In this document: in pieces, positions 32,295-38,565 of the stretch
Layout: each line of letters opens with the position of its first letter
Numbering within the stretch: the stretch's first letter is position 1
NCBI RefSeq assembly: GCF_001456955.1
Contig: NZ_KQ758471.1
Span: forward strand, 1-38,565
Length of the DNA: 38,565 nucleotides
Source of the DNA: Microbacterium enclense
Lineage (GTDB): Bacteria; Actinomycetota; Actinomycetes; Actinomycetales; Microbacteriaceae
Direction: 5' to 3'
Position numbers and translations under genes: made by a program
The notes under the pieces: model-generated
Seen by the model: only the letters and a program-made list of their open reading frames with translations
What the model was told of the DNA's origin: nothing
Databases searched by the model: none

Positions 32295-32696
32295 TCAGCT
32301 TCCCGACGCGTCGGAGCCGCTCTGGGCCGCCTTGGCCCGCGCGGTGGCCGTCTTCTCGGCCTGCTTGGCGTCGTCGACGGAGTCTTCGACCACGTCGGCG
32401 ACCTCGTGGGCCGACTGCTTGGCCGCGCGTCCGGCGCGCTCCGCGCGTTCCTGCACGGTGCCCGAGCCCGAGGCCGCGCCGGTGACCGACTTCGCGCCCT
32501 TCCACACGACTCCCGGAACGGACTTGAGAGCCGAGACGCCGAGCGCCTTCACCTTCTCGACCTGTCCCTGGACGGCGGGCTGGCTCCAGACCTTGTCGGC
32601 CTGCTCCTTGATCTGCTCGTACCGCTGGCGGCCGGCGCGTGCTCCGAGCACGTAGCCCGCCACGAGTCCGACGACGAGTGCTGCTTTGCCCCTCAT
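32295..32696 (-). CDS. YtxH-like membrane-anchored protein
   Basis: A 133-residue protein with one N-terminal membrane helix (KAALVVGLVAGYVLGARAG) followed by RQRYEQIKEQADKVW and a long charged, Ala/Lys/Glu-rich helical region. This is the general YtxH/gas-vesicle GvpP-like arrangement of small stress-associated membrane proteins. GAGGAG upstream of the ATG at 32696 gives a good ribosome site. It heads the operon with the holin-like and DUF3618 genes, an arrangement common in actinobacteria and here lodged between hemY and the hemQ block. Confidence 0.8.
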   Translation of the reverse strand: MRGKAALVVGLVAGYVLGARAGRQRYEQIKEQADKVWSQPAVQGQVEKVKALGVSALKSVPGVVWKGAKSVTGAASGSGTVQERAERAGRAAKQSAHEVADVVEDSVDDAKQAEKTATARAKAAQSGSDASGS

Positions 32697-32807
32697 GGGG
32701 TCTCCTCACGCTCGATCGAGTGCTGGTCGAGTCTCACAGTAGTCATGTATGCCGTCTCGGGCATCCACCCTTGACACCGGCGCGCGCATGGTCGATCGCG
32801 ACGGTGC

Positions 32808-34313
32808 TCAGCTCTGCCAGAGCGCGGCGCTGCGCACCCGATCGGCCTCGCCGCGCGCGTCGGGGATGACCTGGGCCAACCCCGTGCCGGCGATCCACGC
32901 GCCCGTCGCACCGAGGCCCGGCACGGCTCGCACCGCACCGCGCGCGGCGGCGGTGACGGCGGCGCGACCGATGGTGGCGGCCGGCTGCGACTGCACGTAG
33001 CGCGAGCGATGGGAGGCGACGAGGGCGGATGCCGGCAGCTCGACGCCCAGGAGTGCGGCGGCCTCCGCCAGGGCGAGGCCTGCCGCGGCGTCGTCGTCGA
33101 GGGCCGCGGTGGCGGGTTCTTCGCCCTGCGCTCCGAACGAGACGCGCACGACGTGGATGCCGGGCTCGGTGGCATCCCGAACCCAGTCCCACTTCGCGCT
33201 CGAATGGGTGAGGGCCTTGGCGGTGTGGCTGCCGGGCACCGTCAGCACGCCGGTTCCCCGCGGGGCGCGGTCGAGCACGGGGGCGTTCACCACCAGGGTC
33301 ACCACCTCGACGACCGGGGCGATCGGCTCGCCGGGCTCGAGTCCGGGGACCACCGGGGCGAGCAGCGTCCGTGCCGGCCCCTCGGGAAGGGCGACGATGA
33401 CGGCACGGGCGGCGAGGGGCTCGTCGTCGGTCGAGGTCGTCACCGACCACATGCCTTCGGTTCGCGTGAGGCTCTCGGCGGCGACGCCGGTGCGCAGGTC
33501 GGCACCGTTCTCGCGGAGGTCGGCGACGAGCGCATCGACGAGACGCGACATGCCGCCCGCGAGACCCTCGACGGCGCCACCCGGGGCCGGGGCCTTCGCC
33601 GAGCCGGAGGCGACGGGCACATCGGATGCCGGGGCGTCGGCGGGACGCGCTCCGGTTCGCCGGTGGCGCAACTCGGCGACGGCTCCCGTGAGCGACCCGG
33701 TGCGGGTGAGTGCGGCGTTGAGTCCGGGGGCCGCGAGGTCGACGTCGATGTCGTCGGGCCGCGCGGAGTACACGCCGCTCGTGACGGGGGCGACGAGGCG
33801 GTCGAGCACGCGCGCGCCCAGGCGCGAGCGCACGAGCTTGCCGAGGTTGTGGGCGTGACCGATGGTCAGGGGCGGTCGCAGACGATCGACGTAGGCGCGC
33901 CACGCGCCCGACCAGCCGATGATGCGCCGCACGTCGGGCGCGAACGGATTGTCGGGGATGCCGAGCACCCCGCCCTTCGGCAGCGGCGCCGCCCCGACGC
34001 CGGGGACGCCGGCCACCCACGCCCCCGCGGGATTCGGTGTCACGATCGCGTCGGTCAGGCGCAGCTCGGCGAGCAGCTCGCGCACGACACCGCCGCGGGT
34101 GGCGTAGCTCTCGGCCCCCACGTCGAGCGTGAGCCCTCCGACCTGGGCGGTGCGCAGGACCCCGCCGAAGACGTCGGACGCCTCGAGGACCGTGACCTGC
34201 AGGCCGACCTTGGCGCACTCGCGGGCGGCGACGAGTCCGGCGATCCCGCCGCCGACGACGATCACGCGCGTCTCGTGCGCGTGCTTCACGAGACGGTCGA
34301 GCGCCTCACTCAT
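32808..34313 (-). CDS. hemY: Coproporphyrinogen III oxidase (protoporphyrinogen oxidase family)
   Basis: A 501-residue FAD enzyme oxidising coproporphyrinogen to coproporphyrin III (EC 1.3.3.15) in the Gram-positive haem route. It shows the FAD motif [18 protein letters not shown] at 18-35, the GG-doublet continuation [38 protein letters not shown], and the C-terminal FAD site [20 protein letters not shown]. It overlaps hemE by eight bases, so both are made from one message. A low-complexity segment ([20 protein letters not shown], near residue 235) interrupts the middle of the protein. Confidence 0.92.
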   Translation of the reverse strand: MSEALDRLVKHAHETRVIVVGGGIAGLVAARECAKVGLQVTVLEASDVFGGVLRTAQVGGLTLDVGAESYATRGGVVRELLAELRLTDAIVTPNPAGAWVAGVPGVGAAPLPKGGVLGIPDNPFAPDVRRIIGWSGAWRAYVDRLRPPLTIGHAHNLGKLVRSRLGARVLDRLVAPVTSGVYSARPDDIDVDLAAPGLNAALTRTGSLTGAVAELRHRRTGARPADAPASDVPVASGSAKAPAPGGAVEGLAGGMSRLVDALVADLRENGADLRTGVAAESLTRTEGMWSVTTSTDDEPLAARAVIVALPEGPARTLLAPVVPGLEPGEPIAPVVEVVTLVVNAPVLDRAPRGTGVLTVPGSHTAKALTHSSAKWDWVRDATEPGIHVVRVSFGAQGEEPATAALDDDAAAGLALAEAAALLGVELPASALVASHRSRYVQSQPAATIGRAAVTAAARGAVRAVPGLGATGAWIAGTGLAQVIPDARGEADRVRSAALWQS

Positions 34314-35406
34314 GCCCGCGCGCCCCGCCCACCGTGTCGTCGCCCGCGGCGAACGCGCCGACTGAGGGGGACGGGTCGTGCCCGTGCGCGTGCGCGACGA
34401 TGCGGGTCAGCACGTCGGGGTCGGTGTCGGGCGGCACGCCGTGGCCGAGGTTGAGGATGTGGGCGCGCGCCGCGCGGCCGCGCGCGAGCACGTCGTCGAC
34501 GTGGGCTCGGAGCACCGGCCAGGGAGCGCCGAGCAGCGCGGGGTCGATGTTGCCCTGCAGCGTCACGTCGGGGCCGACGAGGGCCGCGGCCTCGTCGAGC
34601 GGCATCCGCCAGTCGACACCCACCGCGTCGGCGAGACCGCCGAGGCGCATGTCGTCGAGGAACGCCCCGGTGCCGACGCCGAAGTGGATGCGGGGCACCT
34701 CGATGCCCGCGAGCGCTTCGTGCGAGTGCGGCGCGATGAACTCGCGGAAGGTCGCCGGAGAGAGCGATCCGGCCCACGAATCGAAGAGCTGCACGGCCTG
34801 GGCCCCGCCGTCGATCTGCGCGTCGAGGAACGCGCGCGACACCTTCGCGAGCCACCCCGCCAGGCGGTGCCACGACGCCGGGTCGGCGTGCATCATGCCG
34901 CGGGCGCGCAGGTGCTCCTTGCTCGGGCCGCCCTCGACGAGGTACGCCGCGAGCGTGAAGGGCGCGCCCGCGAACCCGATCAGGGGGACGGACTCGCTCA
35001 GCTCGGCGACCACGCGCCGGGCGGCCTCGCGCACCGGCTCGGCGGCCGCGGCCACCTCGGCGGGATCGATCGCGGTGATGCGCGCGACGTCGTCGGCCGT
35101 GCGCACGGGATCGGCGAAGACGGGACCGCGACCGGGCTCGATCACCACGTCGACACCGGCCAGACGCAGCGGCACGACGATGTCGCTGAAGAAGATGGCG
35201 GCATCCACGTCATGGCGGCGGATCGGCTGCAGCGTGATCTCGGCCGCGAGGTCGGGGGTCAGACAGGCGTCGAGCATGCGCGTGCCGACCCGCAGCTCCC
35301 GGTACTCCGGCAGCGAGCGCCCCGCCTGCCGCATGAACCACACCGGCTGCCTTTCGGGGCGGTCGCCGCGGAGGGCACGGAGGAGGGGTGCATCGAGGGA
35401 GGCCAT
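34306..35406 (-). CDS. hemE: Uroporphyrinogen decarboxylase
   Basis: A 366-residue enzyme that removes four carboxyl groups from uroporphyrinogen III (EC 4.1.1.37). Signature pieces: [16 protein letters not shown] at the N-terminus, [11 protein letters not shown] with the catalytic Asp, [20 protein letters not shown], and [16 protein letters not shown] near the end. The ATG at 35406 is preferred to 35415 because GGGAGG then lies nine bases upstream. It is divergent from hemA, with 100 bases between the two starts, and overlaps hemY. Confidence 0.96.
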   Translation of the reverse strand: MASLDAPLLRALRGDRPERQPVWFMRQAGRSLPEYRELRVGTRMLDACLTPDLAAEITLQPIRRHDVDAAIFFSDIVVPLRLAGVDVVIEPGRGPVFADPVRTADDVARITAIDPAEVAAAAEPVREAARRVVAELSESVPLIGFAGAPFTLAAYLVEGGPSKEHLRARGMMHADPASWHRLAGWLAKVSRAFLDAQIDGGAQAVQLFDSWAGSLSPATFREFIAPHSHEALAGIEVPRIHFGVGTGAFLDDMRLGGLADAVGVDWRMPLDEAAALVGPDVTLQGNIDPALLGAPWPVLRAHVDDVLARGRAARAHILNLGHGVPPDTDPDVLTRIVAHAHGHDPSPSVGAFAAGDDTVGGARGHE

Positions 35407-35494
35407 GGCATCCATCCTCCCATTCGCCCCTGTGACCGAAGGGGGATGCCTTGACGTCGAGAGGCCGCCCGGAATACCCCGCGGGGCCCGGGCG

Positions 35495-35500
35495 TAGAAT
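35495..35500 (+). promoter_or_regulatory. -10 box of hemA (leaderless)
   Basis: TAGAAT, one base off the TATAAT consensus, is followed by six bases and the GTG start at 35507, with no ribosome site. It is the clearest leaderless promoter in the window. Confidence 0.6.
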
Positions 35501-35506
35501 AAGAGC

Positions 35507-36844
35507 GTGTTGTTGTGCGTCAGCGCGAGTCACAAGACCGCGTCCTTCGAGCTCCTCGAGCGGCTCAGCGTACCCAGCACCCCCGTCGCCCCGCTGATCG
35601 CCGCGCACGACGAGTGCGTGCAGGGAGCCGTGGTCGTCGCGACCTGCAACCGTTTCGAGGCGTACGTCGACATGGACGAGCCCGTCACCGCGGCCGTCGC
35701 GCTCGGCATCGAAGCCACCCTCGCCGCGATCGAGGCGGCCACCGGCGTTCCCGCGAGCGAGCTCGAGGGCGGGTACACCGTCCTCGGTGGCAGCGAGGTC
35801 GCCGAGCACCTGTTCTCGGTGGCATCCGGACTCGAATCCGTCGTCGTCGGCGAGGGCGAGATCGCGGGCCAGGTGCGCCGCGCCCTCACCGAGTCGCGAA
35901 AGCTCGGCACCACCTCGGCCGAACTGGAGCGTCTGTTCCAGCGCGCTTCCGAAGCGCAGCGCGGCGTGAAGAACTCCACCGCCATCGGTCGCGCCGGCCG
36001 TTCGCTCGTGCGCCTGGGCCTCGAGCTCGCCGACAGCCGCATCGCCGACTGGTCGACGCAACGCGTGCTGCTGGTGGGCACAGGCGCCTACGCCGCCGCG
36101 ACGGTCGCCGCTCTTCGCGACCAGGGGGCCGAAGACATCTCGGTGCACTCGCCGTCGGGCCGCGCCGCGAAGTTCGCCCTCAAGCACGGGCTGCGTGCGG
36201 TCTCGGCCGAGACCTTCCCCTCCGCCGTCGCCCACGCCGACCTCGTCATCACCTGCACGACCGCCGAGCACTACGTGCTGAGCGCGGCGACGTTCGCCGC
36301 CGGCCGCGGGGCGTACGAGACGGCCGTCACGTCCGGCGCCTGCCCGGTCGACCACACGGCGCGCCGCCTCGTGATCGACCTCGGCCTGCCCCGCAACGTC
36401 GACCCCGACGTGGCGACCGTCGCGGGCGTCGACCTGCTGGATCTCGAGACCATCCGCCTTCACGCCCCGCTCGAAGAGCTGCAGGCGACCGATGCCGCGC
36501 GCGACCTCGTACGCGACGCCGCCCGCCGCTTCACCTCGGTCGGCGAGCGCAAGAACATCACGCCCGCCGTGGTCGCGCTGCGCGCCCACGTGTTCGGGGT
36601 GCTCGACGCCGAGGTGGCGCGCGTGCGCGCCCGGGGCGATGAGGGCGGGCAGACCGAGCAGGCCCTCCGCCACCTCGTCGGCGTGCTGCTGCACACCCCC
36701 ACGACGCGAGCGCACGAGCTCGCCGAGACGGGCCGCGCCGACGAGTACATCGACGCGCTGTCGGCGCTGTTCGGCATCGAGGTCACCGACCCCGCGGCCG
36801 CTCCCGCTGCGCTCGACCAGCGCGGCATCGCCGACGCGGGCTGA
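35507..36844 (+). CDS. hemA: Glutamyl-tRNA reductase
   Basis: A 445-residue enzyme, the entry step of the C5 pathway (EC 1.2.1.70), reducing glutamyl-tRNA to glutamate-1-semialdehyde. Key features: [15 protein letters not shown] at 6-20, catalytic Cys47 in [33 protein letters not shown], the NADPH site [17 protein letters not shown], and [15 protein letters not shown], then the C-terminal dimerisation helices. The GTG at 35507 fits the leaderless promoter. The last residues [11 protein letters not shown] are encoded by the first copy of a repeat found twice more downstream, suggesting the native stop was displaced. Confidence 0.96.
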   Translation: MLLCVSASHKTASFELLERLSVPSTPVAPLIAAHDECVQGAVVVATCNRFEAYVDMDEPVTAAVALGIEATLAAIEAATGVPASELEGGYTVLGGSEVAEHLFSVASGLESVVVGEGEIAGQVRRALTESRKLGTTSAELERLFQRASEAQRGVKNSTAIGRAGRSLVRLGLELADSRIADWSTQRVLLVGTGAYAAATVAALRDQGAEDISVHSPSGRAAKFALKHGLRAVSAETFPSAVAHADLVITCTTAEHYVLSAATFAAGRGAYETAVTSGACPVDHTARRLVIDLGLPRNVDPDVATVAGVDLLDLETIRLHAPLEELQATDAARDLVRDAARRFTSVGERKNITPAVVALRAHVFGVLDAEVARVRARGDEGGQTEQALRHLVGVLLHTPTTRAHELAETGRADEYIDALSALFGIEVTDPAAAPAALDQRGIADAG

Positions 36845-36984
36845 AGCTCCCGGCTCTTCATGGGGCCGTGCCGCCGAGCTCGACCAGCGCGGCATGGCCG
36901 GCGCGGGTCGAGGCTCCCGGTTCCTCGCGGGGCGAAGCCTCCGCTCGACCAGCACGGCATCGCCGACGCGGGTCGAGGCTCCCG
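36811..36984. repeat. Three direct copies of a 43-base element starting inside the hemA 3' end
   Basis: Copies at 36811-36853, 36878-36920 and 36943-36984 share GCTCGACCAGCGCGGCATCG, then CCGACGCGGG and a CGAGGCTCCCG ending. Copy 1 supplies the final codons and stop of hemA. Differences between copies are single bases. Confidence 0.85.
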
Positions 36985-37269
36985 CCGAGCCGGGGCCTCG
37001 TTCGCCGCCGGACGGTGACGAGCGGAGGAAGATCCGCGAGCGGAGGACCGCCGACGCGGCATCCGCCCTCCCCTCCCCGAATCACCTCCCGTCCCCGGCC
37101 CACCTCCCTCCCGGGCCCACCCCCGCGCCCGAACCGGCCGCAAGCCGGAGGAGCCTAGCGAGCGGAGGAAGATCCGCGATCGGAGGACCGCCGACACGGC
37201 ATCCGCCCTCCCCTTCCCGAATCACCTCCCGTCCGCGAGGTGGCGGGCGGCTCGGGCAGGATGGATGCC
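36845..37269. other. Gene-free, repeat-filled stretch after hemA
   Basis: Of these 425 bases most belong to the two repeat families described at 36811-36984 and 37019-37234. No coding sequence is credible; open frames only translate the repeats. Confidence 0.6.
37019..37234. repeat. Two 76-base copies of a GAGCGGAGGAAGATC element
   Basis: 37019-37094 and 37159-37234 differ at only three positions. Each contains GAGCGGAGGA twice, GCGGCATCCGCC or GGCATCCGCC, and ends CACCTCCCGTCC. Reverse-complemented, the core (ACGGGAGGTGATTC ... TCCTCCGCTCGCGGATCTTC) resembles the duplicated segment in the FbiC linker. Confidence 0.85.
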
Positions 37270-37551
37270 GTGAGCACACCGGCATCCGAGGTCTACACCG
37301 TCGCGGGGGAAGACCGCCCGCGCAACGGGCTGCGATGGATCGGCACCGTCGTGATGGGACTGCTCGACGCCGGCCGCGATGCGCCGTCGGTGAGCGAGGT
37401 GGTGATCCGCCACGTCGACGGGTCGGTCGTCAAGCGACTGCCGCCGGGCGACGTCAGCGCCTTCACCGACCAGTTGAACGAGATCACCCGCGACGTCGCG
37501 ACGATGGATGCGGTGCCCTTCGCCGCGAAGTGGATCGCCGAGCGCGACTGA
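37270..37551 (+). CDS. Small conserved hypothetical protein
   Basis: A 93-residue protein starting at GTG 37270 (VSTPASEVYTVAGEDRPRNG), with GLRWIGTVVMGLLDAGRDAPSVSEVVIRHVDGSV and a C-terminal helical part ending PFAAKWIAERD. GGCAGG lies nine bases before the GTG; the in-frame ATG at 37261 would leave no room for it. I recognise no domain. It precedes an HhH-GPD gene on the same strand by 52 bases, but that gene seems to have its own promoter. Confidence 0.7.
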   Translation: MSTPASEVYTVAGEDRPRNGLRWIGTVVMGLLDAGRDAPSVSEVVIRHVDGSVVKRLPPGDVSAFTDQLNEITRDVATMDAVPFAAKWIAERD

Positions 37552-37591
37552 CCCACGCACTCCCCGGCTGTTCCCTCCCCCTCCGCGGCGC

Positions 37592-37597
37592 GAGAAT
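37592..37597 (+). promoter_or_regulatory. Candidate -10 box of the HhH-GPD gene
   Basis: GAGAAT followed by six bases (GGGGAC) and the ATG at 37604, the same layout as hemA; GGGG could alternatively be a ribosome site. Confidence 0.4.
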
Positions 37598-37603
37598 GGG
37601 GAC

Positions 37604-38176
37604 ATGAGTCTGCGCATCACCGACGACCCCGCCGCCGACGAGCTCTTGTCGAGCAATCCGCTCGCCCTGCTGATCGGTATGCTCCTCGACCAGCAGGTTG
37701 CGATGGAGACGGCCTTCGCCGGCCCGCTCAAGATCCGGGAGCGCACCGGGTCGATGGATGCCGCCGCCATCGCGCACGACGACCCCGACGACTTCGCTGC
37801 GGCATTCGCCCAGTCGCCGGCCGTGCACCGCTTCCCGGGGTCGATGGCCAAGCGCGTGCAGGCGCTGTGCGTCGCGATCGAGGAGGACTGGGGCGGGGAT
37901 GCGGCCGCCCTCTGGACCCGTGACGACCCCGACGGGGCGACGGTGCTGAAGCGTCTCAAGGCGCTGCCCGGCTTCGGCGAGCAGAAGGCGAAGATCTTCC
38001 TCGCGCTCCTCGGGAAGCAGCGCGGATTCACCGGTGCCGGGTGGCGCGAGGCCTCGGCCCCCTATGGCGAGGACGGGTCGTTCCGCTCCGTCGCCGACAT
38101 CGTCAGTCCGGAGTCACTGGGCAAGGTGCGCGAGCACAAGCGGGCCGCGAAGGCCGCGGCGAAGGCGGGTGATTGA
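37604..38176 (+). CDS. HhH-GPD family base-excision DNA repair protein
   Basis: A 190-residue protein. LALLIGMLLDQQVAMETAFAG near the N-terminus and the helix-hairpin-helix ALPGFGEQKAKIFLALLGK at about 125-143 identify the HhH-GPD superfamily of DNA glycosylases in a short actinobacterial version. It lacks the C-terminal iron-sulfur cluster cysteines of endonuclease III/MutY. The region after the hairpin (GFTGAGWREASAPYG) differs from the usual catalytic Asp block, so the damaged base it removes, if any, is unknown. The C-terminus is Lys/Ala-rich. Confidence 0.85.
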   Translation: MSLRITDDPAADELLSSNPLALLIGMLLDQQVAMETAFAGPLKIRERTGSMDAAAIAHDDPDDFAAAFAQSPAVHRFPGSMAKRVQALCVAIEEDWGGDAAALWTRDDPDGATVLKRLKALPGFGEQKAKIFLALLGKQRGFTGAGWREASAPYGEDGSFRSVADIVSPESLGKVREHKRAAKAAAKAGD

Positions 38177-38296
38177 CCCCTCCTCCACAGGGTGAATCGA
38201 AAAGGAGAGTTCTCTCATCTTCGTTCCGGGCCGGGAGGCTCTGGTTACAGTTTTCGAGTTCTCTGCACGTGATTCACGAACGAAGGGTGGGCTCTC

Positions 38297-38565
38297 GTGA
38301 AGTTCGCAATGGGGTCAGACACGCTGGGCGTGCTGACGAAGGCAACCTCGGGGTCGAGTGATGAGCTGTCTCTGCTGGTGCGCCAGCTGCTCGAGGCGGC
38401 CGAGCCGCTCGAGGGGCAGTTCCAGGGCGCGGGTCGCGCCGCGTTCGACCGGTTCAAGTCGCGTACCGACGCGATCTCCTCCGAGCTGAAGCTCGCCCTC
38501 GACGGTGTGCTCGGCGGCATCTCGGGCATGGACCGCTCGTTCCAAGAGGGCGAGTCGTCGATGGT
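38297..38565 (+). CDS. WXG100-like (ESX/type VII secretion) protein, N-terminal part
   Basis: The frame starts at GTG 38297 after GAAGGGTGG and runs off the window after 89 codons. The sequence is an extended helical pair with a central turn QFQGAGRAAFDRFKSR, where FQG replaces the WXG of the family, preceded by LSLLVRQLLEAAEPLEG and followed by a long helix. Such proteins are exported by type VII secretion or are its chaperone partners. The rest of the gene and any secretion machinery lie beyond the window. The upstream 120 bases are less GC-rich and contain GAGTTCTCT twice and a possible -10 TACAGT near 38244-38249. Confidence 0.7.
   Translation, partial: MKFAMGSDTLGVLTKATSGSSDELSLLVRQLLEAAEPLEGQFQGAGRAAFDRFKSRTDAISSELKLALDGVLGGISGMDRSFQEGESSM

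Noticed and set aside
1..38565. tRNA or rRNA genes
   Set aside because: No cloverleaf with a GTTCRANNC T-loop and matching acceptor stem, and no rRNA core sequence, was seen on either strand.

Overview
The window comes from a high-GC actinobacterium, most likely a Microbacterium or close Microbacteriaceae relative. The supporting signs are very strong G/C at third codon positions, frequent GTG starts, GTGA/ATGA stop-start overlaps, TANNNT boxes six bases before start codons (leaderless mRNAs), a coproporphyrin-type haem pathway, F420 genes, and small families typical of this group (DUF5302, DUF7882, an HhH-GPD protein, an Esx-like protein). The assignment rests on gene content and style; no 16S gene is present.

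Layout. 1-957: the tail of an HNH/DUF222 endonuclease and an SDR oxidoreductase. 999-3993: a TPP riboswitch followed by a tightly overlapped thiM-thiE-thiD/tenA operon for thiamine salvage. 4043-7879 (minus): DUF5302, a J-domain/NERD-like protein, two membrane proteins (one LssY_C) and a 3-hydroxyisobutyryl-CoA hydrolase. 7989-10015: an ABC-2 exporter pair. 10026-13478: a DUF7882 protein, a small orphan, an AraC regulator, a TSUP transporter and a small conserved protein. 13603-17088 (minus): a secreted multidomain GH43 glycosidase behind a LacI-type operator.

17352-24840 is a coenzyme F420 locus: a fused FO synthase (fbiC/cofGH), a translationally coupled Baeyer-Villiger-like flavin monooxygenase, F420-dependent glucose-6-phosphate dehydrogenase, cofC and convergent cofD. 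No cofE is present. The CofH half of the FO synthase lacks its radical-SAM cysteines, apparently through loss of the cluster loop, and its interdomain linker is expanded by an in-frame duplication.

25468-36844 holds haem synthesis: hemL, hemB, hemD, hemC and hemQ in one minus-strand block; a DUF4239 gene and a three-gene membrane/envelope operon; then hemY and hemE, with hemA divergent from hemE. Together these run from glutamyl-tRNA to coproheme decarboxylation except for the ferrochelatase step, whose gene (cpfC) is not in the window. 37270-38565: a small protein, an HhH-GPD repair protein and the start of a WXG100-like secretion substrate.

The non-coding signal is unusually rich. There are at least six distinct palindromic or direct-repeat elements between genes, some running into gene ends (the HemA tail, the tail of the 5396-5989 protein, the FbiC linker). 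In addition, the strand-symmetric heptamer GGATGCC/GGCATCC occurs roughly 100 times by hand count, about ten times what base composition predicts.
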